Shown: positions 7,149 through 14,225, counted from the first letter of the stretch. The stretch: 24,772 nucleotides of DNA from JBBQRS01 sp038214535 (GCA_038214535.1 JBBQRS010000075.1:1-24772); one strand, 5' to 3'. Made by a program: numbers and translations. The notes: generated by a model not told the origin, from the letters alone.

Positions 7149-7544
7149 ATGGTTAATGATCCTATCGCCGACCTGTTGACACGCATTCGCAACGGACTGA
7201 TGGTGCGTCAGAAGCAGATCGTCGTGCCGAGCTCGAAGGTCAAGGTCGCCGTGGCGCGCATCCTGAAAGAAGAAGGCTTCATCCGCGATTACGAAGTGAC
7301 GCGCGATGTGGTTCAGCCGCAACTGCGGATCCTGCTGAAGTACGATCGGGATCGGCATTCGGTGATCACGAACCTGAAACGCGTGAGCACACCGGGTCGG
7401 CGGGTCTACGTGAAGCATAACGAGATTCCGTGGGTTCTGAGCGGACTGGGCATCGCAGTGATGAGTACGCCTCAGGGCATTATGACCGGACAGCGGGCGC
7501 GCCGCCAGGGTTTGGGCGGTGAGGTGCTCTGTTACGTGTGGTAA
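7149..7544 (+). CDS. rpsH: 30S ribosomal protein S8
   Basis: The 131-residue protein starts MVNDPIADLLTRIRNGLMVR and ends with the S8 signature STPQGIMTGQRARRQGLGGE. S8 binds the central domain of 16S rRNA. In E. coli it is the repressor of the spc operon and binds an mRNA site near rplE; no equivalent structure could be assigned by eye here. GAGAGGAGACGGG lies ahead of the ATG. It follows rpsZ after 12 bp. Confidence 0.97.
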   Translation: MVNDPIADLLTRIRNGLMVRQKQIVVPSSKVKVAVARILKEEGFIRDYEVTRDVVQPQLRILLKYDRDRHSVITNLKRVSTPGRRVYVKHNEIPWVLSGLGIAVMSTPQGIMTGQRARRQGLGGEVLCYVW

Positions 7545-7576
7545 TACGCGTGTGCGGCCGGATTGCGGCCCCATGC

Positions 7577-7583
7577 AAGGAGG
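7577..7583 (+). promoter_or_regulatory. Ribosome binding site that decides the rplF start
   Basis: AAGGAGG is two bases before an ATG at 7586 but eight bases before a GTG at 7592. Normal spacing therefore favours the GTG, which also gives the standard L6 N-terminus (M/V-SRIGKMPI). Confidence 0.75.
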
Positions 7584-7591
7584 TTATGACT

Positions 7592-8149
7592 GTGTCGCGT
7601 ATTGGTAAGATGCCTATTTCGTTGCCCAAGGGCGTGTCCGTGGATGTGGGCCGGGGCAATTATGTGACAGTGAAAGGCCCCAAGGGGCAGCTCGAACAGC
7701 AGTTGCCGCCCGATATGCTCTTCGAGCAGAATGATGGCGTGGTGCTGGTGAAGCGCCCCAACGACAGCCAACAGAACCGGGCCTATCACGGCTTGAGCCG
7801 GGCCCTGCTGTTCAATATGGTCGAGGGCGTCAGCAACGGCTTCACCCGGACTTTGCAGATCGAAGGCGTGGGTTACCGCGCTGGCGTGATGGGCAAGAAC
7901 TTGGTGCTGATGTTGGGCTACTCGCATCCGATCGAAATCGTGCCGCCGCCGGGGGTCACCTTCGAGGTAGACCGGACGGGCCGCCTGGTGACGATCAGCG
8001 GGATTGACAAGCATCAAGTCGGTCAGATAGCCGCCGAGATTCGCGGGTTGCGCCCGCCGGAGCCTTACAAGGGCAAGGGTGTGCGGAACCAGGGCGAGGT
8101 GGTGAAGCTGAAGGCCGGTAAGAGCGGTAAAGTCGGCGGCAAGAAGTAG
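7592..8149 (+). CDS. rplF: 50S ribosomal protein L6
   Basis: Starting at GTG 7592 the product is 185 residues: (M)SRIGKMPISLPKGVSVDV and so on. Two L6 domains are evident, with NGFTRTLQIEGVGYRAGVMG in the second half and the family signature RPPEPYKGKGVRN near the C-terminus. An ATG two codons earlier (7586) is possible but too close to the ribosome site. L6 stabilises the factor-binding region near the sarcin-ricin loop. The tail KAGKSGKVGGKK is basic. Confidence 0.95.
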   Translation: MSRIGKMPISLPKGVSVDVGRGNYVTVKGPKGQLEQQLPPDMLFEQNDGVVLVKRPNDSQQNRAYHGLSRALLFNMVEGVSNGFTRTLQIEGVGYRAGVMGKNLVLMLGYSHPIEIVPPPGVTFEVDRTGRLVTISGIDKHQVGQIAAEIRGLRPPEPYKGKGVRNQGEVVKLKAGKSGKVGGKK

Positions 8150-8275
8150 CCCGGCATTCCGGGGTTTATTCCACGGGGGTTACTGAGTCCGAGTTGGGGC
8201 GGAGGGTGCGCCTGTGCGCTGCCCCGGCCTGCCTGAAAGTGGGCAACCCCGGCCGGTCAGGAGGGATCAAGGTCA
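8150..8275 (+). other. 126-bp spacer between rplF and rplR with a short hairpin
   Basis: This gap is larger than most inside the spc block. Directly at the rplF stop, CCCGG (8150-8154) and CCGGG (8159-8163) form a 5-bp hairpin with a CATT loop, followed by GTTTATT, a weak terminator-like signal. The rest is GC-rich with several GGCC/GCCC runs and no open reading frame. AGGAGG near 8260 serves rplR. A weak attenuator is possible but unproven. Confidence 0.45.
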
Positions 8276-8641
8276 ATGGCTAAGTATGAGAGCCGAGAGG
8301 CTAGAGAACGCCGCCACGAGCGGATTCGCCGAAATCTTCATGGGACTGCAGAACGACCGCGTTTGAACGTGTTCCGCAGCCTGCAACACATTTACGCCCA
8401 GGTGATTGACGACGACCAGGGATATACGGTGGCGGCGGCTTCATCGCTGGATCCGGAACTGCGTGAGCAGTTGGAGAATTTGAATAAGTCGCAGCAAGCG
8501 GCGCGCGTGGGTGAATTGGTGGCTCAGCGCGCGATGGCGAAGGGACTGACCCGCGTCGTGTTCGACCGGGGCGGCTATCCCTATCATGGCCGGGTAAAGG
8601 CGCTGGCTGACGGTGCACGCGAGGCCGGGCTGGAGTTCTAA
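8276..8641 (+). CDS. rplR: 50S ribosomal protein L18
   Basis: The product is 121 residues with the L18 features HERIRRNLHGTAERPRLNVF, RSLQHIYAQVIDD and RVVFDRGGYPYHGRVKALAD, followed by GAREAGLEF at the very end. L18 brings 5S rRNA into the large subunit with L5. It is preceded by the longest spacer inside the spc block and followed after six bases by rpsE. Confidence 0.97.
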   Translation: MAKYESREARERRHERIRRNLHGTAERPRLNVFRSLQHIYAQVIDDDQGYTVAAASSLDPELREQLENLNKSQQAARVGELVAQRAMAKGLTRVVFDRGGYPYHGRVKALADGAREAGLEF

Positions 8642-8647
8642 GGGGGA

Positions 8648-9265
8648 ATGATGCCGGAAGAACGAACGAATCAACAACGTGACGCCTCGCGCGGGGACCG
8701 CCGCAAGCCGCGGGGTGATCGCGATCGCGCGCCGCAAGACGAGCGCGAACAGCTCGATGAGCGCGTGGTGCATATTGCCCGCACCTCGAAGGTGCTGAAG
8801 GGTGGCCGTCGCTTTGCTTTCCGTGCGGTCGTCGTTGTGGGCGATAATCACGGGCGGGTGGGCTATGGCGTGGGCAAGGCCCGCGAGGTGCCGGATGCGG
8901 TGCGTAAGGCGTCGGATCGGGCGCGGCGCATCATGCGGCCCGTCGCGATGGTTGGCACGACGATCCCCCATGCGGTTATCGGCGATTTCAGCGCGGCGAA
9001 GGTGCTGTTGCGGCCTGCGAGCCCGGGCACGGGTGTGATTGCGGGCGGCGGCGTGCGCGCCGTGTTGGAAGCGGCAGGGATCCGCGACATCCTGACCAAG
9101 TCGCAGGGTTCGGCGAATATGCTGAACGTCGTCGCGGCGACTTTCAAGGCGCTTGAGATGTTGAAGAGCCCGGAAGAAGAGGCTCGCAAGCGCGGCAAAC
9201 CGATTGAAGCAGTGATGCCTCACTGGTTGCGCGGAGGCGGCAATAATGACAGCCAAGAAGACTAA
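8648..9265 (+). CDS. rpsE: 30S ribosomal protein S5
   Basis: The protein is 205 residues (204 if the second ATG at 8651 is used; AAGGGGG ends only one base before the first ATG, so the second is slightly better spaced). An N-terminal extension of about 35 charged residues rich in Arg, Asp and Glu precedes the core. The core has the double-stranded-RNA-binding fold (RRFAFRAVVVVGDNHGRVGY, GVGKAREVPDAVRKA) and the C-terminal S5 domain (GTGVIAGGGVRAVLEAAGI). S5 contributes to decoding accuracy and the mRNA entry helicase. Its last 20 bases overlap the start of rpmD. Confidence 0.96.
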   Translation: MMPEERTNQQRDASRGDRRKPRGDRDRAPQDEREQLDERVVHIARTSKVLKGGRRFAFRAVVVVGDNHGRVGYGVGKAREVPDAVRKASDRARRIMRPVAMVGTTIPHAVIGDFSAAKVLLRPASPGTGVIAGGGVRAVLEAAGIRDILTKSQGSANMLNVVAATFKALEMLKSPEEEARKRGKPIEAVMPHWLRGGGNNDSQED

Positions 9266-9455
9266 ACCCAGCACCATGTTGCTGGTGACCTACTCGACCA
9301 GTTCGATCGGGGTCAAGCACGATCAGAAGGATACGGTGACGCGCCTGGGCCTGACGCGCCTGGGCCAGACGGTGGAACATGCGGATACGCCCGTGATACG
9401 CGGGATGATCCATAAGGTGCGCCATCTGCTGACCGTGGAAGAGATTACGAAATGA
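9246..9455 (+). CDS. rpmD: 50S ribosomal protein L30
   Basis: This 69-residue protein has a ten-residue basic leader (MTAKKTKPST) before the usual L30 start. The family pattern of a central glycine-rich LGLTRLGQTVEHADTP and then RGMIHKVRHLLTVEE is clear. The start lies inside rpsE with a GGAGG site before it, giving a 20-bp overlap; its stop overlaps the rplO start by 4 bp (ATGA). Both overlaps indicate coupled translation of S5, L30 and L15. Confidence 0.95.
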   Translation: MTAKKTKPSTMLLVTYSTSSIGVKHDQKDTVTRLGLTRLGQTVEHADTPVIRGMIHKVRHLLTVEEITK

Positions 9456-9931
9456 AGCTACATGATTTGCAGCCCGCTCCGGGCTCAACGAAAGAACGGA
9501 ACCGCATCGGGCGGGGTATCTCCGGCGGCCAGGGCAAGACGGCCGGCAAGGGCACGAAGGGCCAGAACGCACGCTCCGGCGGCGGGAAGCGCCAGTACTT
9601 TGAAGGCGGCCAGCTTCCGCTGGTGCGCCGGCTGCCGTTATTGCGCGGCTTCACGAACATCTGGCGCGTCGAGTATGAGCCGGTGAACGTCGAGCGGCTG
9701 AACTCCTTCGCGAAGGGCAGCGACATCACGCCCGAGACGCTGGCCGCGGCCGGGATCGTCAAGTCTCCGAACGTGCTGGTCAAGGTGTTGGGCAACGGTG
9801 AGATTGACCGGGCCCTGAATGTGAAGGTCCATAAGTTCTCCGCTGCGGCTCGCGAGAAGATTCTTGCGGCGGGGGGCACGGTGGAAGAGTTGACGCCGGC
9901 GGCCATCGAGTTGTCTGAGGCCGAAGGCTAA
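9452..9931 (+). CDS. rplO: 50S ribosomal protein L15
   Basis: The product is 159 residues. The N-terminal arm shows the L15 pattern MKLHDLQPAPGSTKERNRIG and then RGISGGQGKTAGKGTKGQNA, followed by FEGGQLPLVRRLPLLRGF. The globular C-terminal part includes VKVLGNGEIDRALNVKVHKF and SAAAREKI. L15 is a late assembly protein lying between domains of 23S rRNA. It starts in the ATGA overlap with rpmD and ends 23 bp before secY. Confidence 0.97.
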   Translation: MKLHDLQPAPGSTKERNRIGRGISGGQGKTAGKGTKGQNARSGGGKRQYFEGGQLPLVRRLPLLRGFTNIWRVEYEPVNVERLNSFAKGSDITPETLAAAGIVKSPNVLVKVLGNGEIDRALNVKVHKFSAAAREKILAAGGTVEELTPAAIELSEAEG

Positions 9932-9954
9932 AAGCCTCGAATCGGGAGATTCTC

Positions 9955-11292
9955 ATGCTCGACGCTTTGCGTAATGCGTTTCGCCTGCCGGACCTACGGC
10001 GCAGAATCCTGATGACGTTGGGGATTCTGGTCATCTATCGTTTCCTGAGCCACGTGCCGGTGCCGGGTGTGAATCGGGAGGCGTTGAGCCAGCTTTTCCA
10101 GTCGAATCAGTTGCTGGGCATTCTGAACCTGCTGTCGGGCGGCGCGCTGGCGAATTTCTCGGTGATGGCGAGCGGGGTGTATCCGTACATCACGGCCTCG
10201 ATTATCATCCAGTTGCTGATTCCGATTGTGCCGCAGTTGCAGGCGCTACAGAAGGAAGGCGACGCCGGACGGCAGAAGTTGAACATGTATACCGTCTGGT
10301 TGACCATCCCGATGGCGCTGTTGCAGGCGTTCGGGCAGGCTTCGATCTTGTCACAGCCCATTTCTTCGGGCGGCGTGCCGGTGTTAAGCAATTTCGGCTT
10401 CCGGGTTAACCCGCTGGCGACCATTTCGGTGCTGGCGACGTTGACGGCGGGCACGATGGTCGCCATGTGGTTGGGCCAGGTCATCACCGAAGAGGGCATC
10501 GGCAACGGTATCTCGATCATCATCTTCGGCGGCATTGTCGCCAGCCTGCCGGCAAACATCCAGCGGGCCTACGTGCAGGGCGGCATTGGTGAGTTGTTGA
10601 TCTTCATCCTGGTGACTATCCTCACCGTGGCGGTGATTGTGGTGGTGCAGGAAGGCCAGCGCCGGATTCCGGTGCAATATGGCAAGCGGGTGCGGGCGAT
10701 GCGCGGCAACCGCCTGATGGTGGTGGGCGGTCAGAGCACGCACGTGCCGCTGCGGGTGAACTCGGCGGGCATGATCCCGCTGATCTTCGCCAGCAGCTTG
10801 CTCATCTTCCCGAGCACGATTGCCAGCTATCTGGTGAATTCGCAGAGCGAGTTTGTCAGGACGGCGGCGAATGGCATCAACCGGGTGTTCAGCCCGCAGT
10901 ACAATATCTACTGGATCCTGTATTTCTTGCTGGTGATTGCGTTCACCTACTTCTACACGGATGTGGTGTTCCGCCAGCAGAATCTGGCCGAGACGTTGCA
11001 GAAGCAGGGCGGGTTCATCCCCGGCATTCGGCCCGGGCCGAACACGGAGAAGTACTTGGCGAAGGTGATGGCGCGTATCACGCTGGTGGGCGCGGTGTTC
11101 CTGGGCGCAGTTGCGATCCTGCCGTGGTTGGTGCATCTGATCTTCGGCGGCGGGGCCACCCGTGCGGCGACGAGCACGCTGCTGGTGTCGAGCACAGGCT
11201 TGCTGATCGTGGTTGGCGTGGTGTTGGATACGATGAAGCAGCTCGAGGCGCAGTTGTTGATGCGCCATTACGAAGGTTTTATTCGGCATTAG
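9955..11292 (+). CDS. secY: Protein translocase channel subunit SecY
   Basis: SecY is the pore of the SecYEG translocon in the cytoplasmic membrane. The 445-residue protein has about ten hydrophobic segments. The plug/TM2 region reads FSVMASGVYPYITASIIIQL, TM4-5 includes GQVITEEGIGNGISIIIFGG, and the cytoplasmic loop RRIPVQYGKRVRAMRG before TM7 is conserved. The last loop and tail (GQKGF-type FIPGIRPGPNTEKYL, then LEAQLLMRHYEGFIR) contact SecA and the ribosome. It closes the spc block, as in most bacteria. GGGAGATTCTC precedes the ATG. Confidence 0.97.
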   Translation: MLDALRNAFRLPDLRRRILMTLGILVIYRFLSHVPVPGVNREALSQLFQSNQLLGILNLLSGGALANFSVMASGVYPYITASIIIQLLIPIVPQLQALQKEGDAGRQKLNMYTVWLTIPMALLQAFGQASILSQPISSGGVPVLSNFGFRVNPLATISVLATLTAGTMVAMWLGQVITEEGIGNGISIIIFGGIVASLPANIQRAYVQGGIGELLIFILVTILTVAVIVVVQEGQRRIPVQYGKRVRAMRGNRLMVVGGQSTHVPLRVNSAGMIPLIFASSLLIFPSTIASYLVNSQSEFVRTAANGINRVFSPQYNIYWILYFLLVIAFTYFYTDVVFRQQNLAETLQKQGGFIPGIRPGPNTEKYLAKVMARITLVGAVFLGAVAILPWLVHLIFGGGATRAATSTLLVSSTGLLIVVGVVLDTMKQLEAQLLMRHYEGFIRH

Positions 11293-11300
11293 CGTCAGAC

Positions 11301-11330
11301 GCCGGCGGTAAACTACAGGTGGTCGCCGGC
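11301..11330 (+). promoter_or_regulatory. 7-bp inverted repeat between secY and adk
   Basis: GCCGGCG (11301-11307) and CGCCGGC (11324-11330) are perfect complements with a 16-base loop; TTAATCGTT follows. This could act as a weak attenuator or processing site between the translocon gene and the enzyme genes. No strong T-run is present. The loop contains TAAACTAC, also found in the 12845-12901 element. Confidence 0.45.
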
Positions 11331-11353
11331 TTAATCGTTGGGAGAGTCCGTTG

Positions 11354-12031
11354 ATGACATCGCAGGCAGAGCCGTTGTTCGTGATTATGTTGGGAGCGCC
11401 CGGCGCGGGCAAAGGCACGCAAGCGCGGATGCTGGCGGAAGCGCTGGGGTTGGCCCACATTTCTTCGGGCGATATCTTCCGGGAGAACCTGAAGAACGCA
11501 ACGCCGCTGGGCAAGCTGGCGAAGACGTATATGGATCGCGGCGAACTGGTGCCCGACGATGTGACGATTGACATGGTAATGGATCGGCTGGCGCAACCCG
11601 ATTGCGTGAAGGGCGCGATCCTCGACGGTTTCCCGCGCACCTTGCCGCAGGCCGCCGCGCTGGATAAGGCGCTGGCGGGGCGCGGCGACCGGGTGCGGCT
11701 GGCCCCGTTGCTCGAAGTGAGCGATGAGGCGGTCATCAACCGGCTGGCGGGCCGGCGTGTGTGCCGCGATTGCCAGGCGATGTATCACACGGAATACTCG
11801 CCCCCGAGGGTTGAGGGCGTGTGTGATAAGTGCGGAGGCGAGTTGTATCGCCGCACTGATGATGAGCCGGACACCGTGCGGAACCGCCTGTTTGTCTACT
11901 ATAAGCAGACCTCGCCGCTGGTTGGTTATTACTTCGCCAACGATGTGTTGACGACCCTGCACGGCGACCGGGAAATGGATGCCGTACAGGCCGACCTTAT
12001 GGATGCGGTGAAGCGGACGCAGGGTGACTGA
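11354..12031 (+). CDS. adk: Adenylate kinase, zinc-type LID
   Basis: Adenylate kinase interconverts ATP + AMP and 2 ADP in the cytoplasm. From ATG 11354 the protein is 225 residues. The P-loop GAPGAGKGT is at 14-22, the AMP-binding region includes HISSGDIFRENL, and DGFPRT is at 91-96. The LID carries two CxxC pairs, C137/C140 (CRDC) and C157/C160 (CDKC), the structural-zinc form known from Gram-positive and related bacteria. A TTG three bases upstream is a less likely start. adk commonly follows secY; map follows after nine bases. Confidence 0.96.
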   Translation: MTSQAEPLFVIMLGAPGAGKGTQARMLAEALGLAHISSGDIFRENLKNATPLGKLAKTYMDRGELVPDDVTIDMVMDRLAQPDCVKGAILDGFPRTLPQAAALDKALAGRGDRVRLAPLLEVSDEAVINRLAGRRVCRDCQAMYHTEYSPPRVEGVCDKCGGELYRRTDDEPDTVRNRLFVYYKQTSPLVGYYFANDVLTTLHGDREMDAVQADLMDAVKRTQGD

Positions 12032-12040
12032 GGCAGGACA

Positions 12041-12811
12041 GTGATCGTTCTTAAAAACCATGCGGAGATCGCCGAGATGCGTGAGGCGGGCCGGATTGTG
12101 GCCCGGGTTCACGAGGCGATGCGGGAGATGGTGCGGCCCGGTGTGACGACCTATGACCTGGATGTCCGGGCCGAGGAGATCATCCGCGGGCACGACGCCA
12201 TCCCGGCGTTCCTGGGCTACCCGCATACGGGCAAGAACGACTACCCGGCCACGATTTGCGCCTCCATCAACGAAGAGTTGGTGCATGGGATTCCCAGCCG
12301 TGAACGGTGGCTGGAACCCGGCGACATCATCAGCATTGATGTCGGGGCGATTTACAAGGGATGGGTCGGCGATTCGGCCTGGACGTACGTCGTCGAGCAG
12401 ACGGACGTAGACTCGATGCGTCTGCTGGAGGTCACGGAAGGGTCGTTGTGGGCGGGGATTGCCGCCGCACGCGCCGAGGCCTACCTCACCGATATTTCGC
12501 GGGCGGTGGAGCAGTACGTGACGGCGGCCGAGTTTGCCGTCGTGCGCGAATACACCGGTCACGGTGTGGGGCGGCGGATGCACGAAGAGCCGCAGGTGCT
12601 GAACTACGTGCCGCCCGGCGCGGGCAAAGGCCCTCGTTTGCGGCCCGGCATGACGCTGGCGCTGGAACCGATGGTGAACGCCGGTACATGGCGCACCCGT
12701 GTTCTGGCGGATGGCTGGACGGTGATGACGGCGGACGGTAAGCGCTCGGCGCATTTCGAACACAGTATTGCCGTCACTGAAGGCGAAGCGATCGTCCTGA
12801 CCGTGCTGTAA
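12041..12811 (+). CDS. map: Methionine aminopeptidase, type I
   Basis: This enzyme removes the initiator methionine from nascent proteins. The start is GTG 12041. The 256-residue product has all five metal ligands in their normal contexts: D100 (ISIDVGA), D111 (VGDSAWT), H174 (YTGHGVGRRMHEEP), E209 (LALEPMV) and E240 (HFEHSIAVTE). The substrate-side histidine is H82 (VHGIPS). Length and lack of an N-terminal zinc domain place it in the short type Ia group. infA, which often comes next, is absent; 158 bp of repeat-containing DNA leads to rpmJ. Confidence 0.96.
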   Translation: MIVLKNHAEIAEMREAGRIVARVHEAMREMVRPGVTTYDLDVRAEEIIRGHDAIPAFLGYPHTGKNDYPATICASINEELVHGIPSRERWLEPGDIISIDVGAIYKGWVGDSAWTYVVEQTDVDSMRLLEVTEGSLWAGIAAARAEAYLTDISRAVEQYVTAAEFAVVREYTGHGVGRRMHEEPQVLNYVPPGAGKGPRLRPGMTLALEPMVNAGTWRTRVLADGWTVMTADGKRSAHFEHSIAVTEGEAIVLTVL

Positions 12812-12969
12812 GAGCCGATCACGGGCTGGCTTCTATGTGCAACTCTCGTAGTATAGGGTCTCGTGCTCGTCGCCGACGCCCACGAGGGGCTAAACTACGA
12901 GTGGTCTAGATAGATACAGCCGATCACGGCTTAAGACAGCGACTCAGGCACAACAGAGGGAGATGTAAG
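12812..12969 (+). other. Spacer between map and rpmJ: palindrome framed by 12-bp direct repeats
   Basis: AGCCGATCACGG occurs at 12813-12824 and again at 12918-12929, framing the palindromic element at 12845-12901. Each copy can also fold as a small hairpin; the second is AGCCG-ATCA-CGGCT. No frame long enough for IF-1 (about 72 codons) exists here. The end of the spacer (AGAGGGAG) is the rpmJ ribosome site. The framing repeats could be target-site duplications, or two small hairpins of related sequence. Confidence 0.6.
12845..12901 (+). repeat. Intergenic palindromic element, type 1, copy A
   Basis: Perfect 8-bp terminal inverted repeats, CTCGTAGT (12845-12852) and ACTACGAG (12894-12901), enclose a core that folds further: CTCGTG pairs with CACGAG around the palindromic CGTCGCCGACG. 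Over 53 ungapped positions (12847-12899) it matches the copy at 18142-18194 at 47 sites by hand count. The location between two conserved housekeeping genes and the symmetric ends suggest a REP- or MITE-like dispersed element. Confidence 0.75.
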
Positions 12970-13083
12970 GTGAAAGTCCGACCGTCGGTTAAACGAATGT
13001 GTGACAAGTGCAGGATCATCCGGCGCAGAGGCACTGTGTTGGTGATCTGCTCGAACCCGAAACACAAGCAGCGCCAGGGCTAA
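12970..13083 (+). CDS. rpmJ: 50S ribosomal protein L36, zinc-binding form
   Basis: A GTG start at 12970 gives 37 residues: MKVRPSVKRMCDKCRIIRRR, then GTVLVICSNPKHKQRQG. This is the canonical L36 length and sequence, with zinc ligands C11, C14, C27 and H32. AGAGGGAG lies about six bases upstream. L36 is the smallest ribosomal protein and sits near L16 in the 50S subunit. It opens the alpha block (L36-S13-S11-S4-alpha-L17). Confidence 0.97.
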   Translation: MKVRPSVKRMCDKCRIIRRRGTVLVICSNPKHKQRQG

Positions 13084-13118
13084 GCCCGGCCGGGATGTTT
13101 GAACTTTAGGAGGAGCAG

Positions 13119-13496
13119 ATGGCTCGTATTGCCGGTGTAGACTTACCACGTGAGAAGCGTGCAGAATATGGCCTGACGTATATTTACGGGATTGGCCCGG
13201 CGAGCAGCCGGGAAATCCTGCAAATGACGGGGATTAGCCCGGATATCCGGATTCGCGATCTGGACGAGGCCCAGGTGGCCCGATTGCGCGAGGTGATCGA
13301 GCGTAACTATCGCGTGGAAGGCGACCTGCGCCGCGAAGTCAACATGAATATCAAGCGGTTGCAGGAAATTGCCTGCTATCGCGGAATGCGCCATCGCCGG
13401 AACCTGCCGGCGCGCGGCCAGAATACCCGGACGAACGCCCGCACGAAGCGCGGCGCCCGCCGGACGGTGCCGGGGAAGAAGCGCGCTCGGAAGTAG
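13119..13496 (+). CDS. rpsM: 30S ribosomal protein S13
   Basis: The protein is 125 residues and starts MARIAGVDLPREKRAEYGLT, followed by YIYGIGPASSREIL, a helix-hairpin-helix type region. The C-terminal tail GMRHRRNLPARGQNTRTNAR, then TKRGARRTVPGKKRARK, reaches the P-site tRNA. S13 forms bridges with L5 and contacts S19. AGGAGGAGC precedes the ATG. An 82-bp spacer with hairpins follows before rpsK. Confidence 0.97.
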   Translation: MARIAGVDLPREKRAEYGLTYIYGIGPASSREILQMTGISPDIRIRDLDEAQVARLREVIERNYRVEGDLRREVNMNIKRLQEIACYRGMRHRRNLPARGQNTRTNARTKRGARRTVPGKKRARK

Positions 13497-13506
13497 TAAC
13501 GGCTAT

Positions 13507-13523
13507 GGGGCCGGTGTGGCCCC
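13507..13523 (+). promoter_or_regulatory. 6-bp GC hairpin between rpsM and rpsK
   Basis: GGGGCC (13507-13512) and GGCCCC (13518-13523) form a stem with a GGTGT loop. A second weaker hairpin (GCGC-AGCA-GCGC) follows within about 15 bases and then TTGTATGGTTCTTTTGG. This might be a weak attenuator or mRNA-stabilising structure; a strong T-run is missing, and transcription must pass it for the downstream alpha-block genes unless they have their own promoter. Confidence 0.4.
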
Positions 13524-13578
13524 GCACGCGTGGCGCAGCAGCGCACGTTGTATGGTTCTTTTGGGACGGAGAAGATAA

Positions 13579-13998
13579 ATGGCGAAAGCAGCAAGCACGA
13601 CGACGGGACGGCGACCACGCCGAGCGACCGGGCCACGGCGCGAAAAGCGCATGGTGCCGATGGGCCAGGTGCATATCCAGTCAACGTTCAATAATACCAT
13701 TGTGACGGTGACCGATCCGCAGGGCAACACGCTGACGTGGTCGAGCACGGGTTCGGTGGGGTTCAAGGGGTCGCGCAAGAGCACGCCCTATGCGGCGCAG
13801 TTGGCCGCGACGCAGGCCGCGCGCTCGGCCATGGATATGGGCATGCGCGAGGCCGACGTGTTTCTCAAGGGGCCGGGGCCGGGCCGCGAGTCCGCGATCC
13901 GCTCCTTGCAGACCGCCGGTTTGCGGGTGCGCTCGATCACGGACGTGACGCCGTTGCCGCATAACGGCTGCCGCCCGCCGAAGAAGCGCCGCGTCTAA
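13579..13998 (+). CDS. rpsK: 30S ribosomal protein S11
   Basis: The 139-residue product has a basic N-terminal extension of about 28 residues (GRRPRRATGPRREKR) and then the S11 core GQVHIQSTFNNTIVTVTD, with STPYAAQLAATQAARSAM in the middle. The C-terminus, ITDVTPLPHNGCRPPKKRRV, is the family signature. S11 lies on the 30S platform facing the mRNA E site. GGACGGAGAAGATAA precedes the ATG. The next gene is 227 bp away, an unusually large gap. Confidence 0.97.
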   Translation: MAKAASTTTGRRPRRATGPRREKRMVPMGQVHIQSTFNNTIVTVTDPQGNTLTWSSTGSVGFKGSRKSTPYAAQLAATQAARSAMDMGMREADVFLKGPGPGRESAIRSLQTAGLRVRSITDVTPLPHNGCRPPKKRRV

Positions 13999-14007
13999 GT
14001 TTGTACC

Positions 14008-14088
14008 TGTCATGCTGAACGGCTAGAGATTCTTCGCTAGAGTCTCGCGGCCACGGGTGTCGTAGGGGTCAACCCGCTCAGAATGACA
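14008..14088 (+). repeat. Imperfect palindromic element (TGTCATKCTGA type) between rpsK and rpsD
   Basis: TGTCATGCTGAACG at 14008-14021 is an inverted copy, 12 of 14 bases, of CGCTCAGAATGACA at 14075-14088. AGATTCTTCGC occurs just inside the left end. Palindromes with TGTCATTCTGAGC...GAATGACA ends are common dispersed repeats in environmental bacterial genomes, from general knowledge. It is a different family from the CGTAGT elements. No ORF is present. Confidence 0.65.
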
Positions 14089-14225
14089 AATTAATATTGA
14101 TCCAAGAAGCGTGGGCGCGTGAGCGCCTTACGGTTCGCGGGCGAGGGGGATGAAGGTCCGCCAAGCTGTAAACCCCTCTGACAACGACCTGCTGCCGCGA
14201 GGCAGTTATTCTCAGGAGGAATGAG
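14089..14225 (+). promoter_or_regulatory. Putative rpsD leader with GCGA-loop hairpin
   Basis: The rest of the rpsK-rpsD spacer contains CTGCC (14192-14196), GCGA (14197-14200) and GGCAG (14201-14205), a 5-bp stem capped by a GNRA-class tetraloop. It ends nine bases before the AGGAGGA ribosome site. TTAATATTGAT near 14090 is AT-rich but no convincing promoter was found. S4 represses its own synthesis through an mRNA leader in both E. coli and Bacillus, so a leader function is plausible here, but no match to a known S4 leader was established. Confidence 0.4.

Noticed and set aside
11279..12763. 494-codon - strand open frame across adk and map
   Set aside because: It lies opposite two genes with intact catalytic residues; its translation is Arg/His/Pro-rich low-complexity, typical of antisense shadows.
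12902..12969. Promoter for rpmJ in the repeat-containing spacer
   Set aside because: TAGATA-like sequences occur but no paired -35/-10 with proper spacing was convincing.
14089..14190. Possible tRNA in the rpsK-rpsD spacer (GGTTCGC-like T-arm)
   Set aside because: No matching acceptor, D or anticodon arms could be drawn around it.
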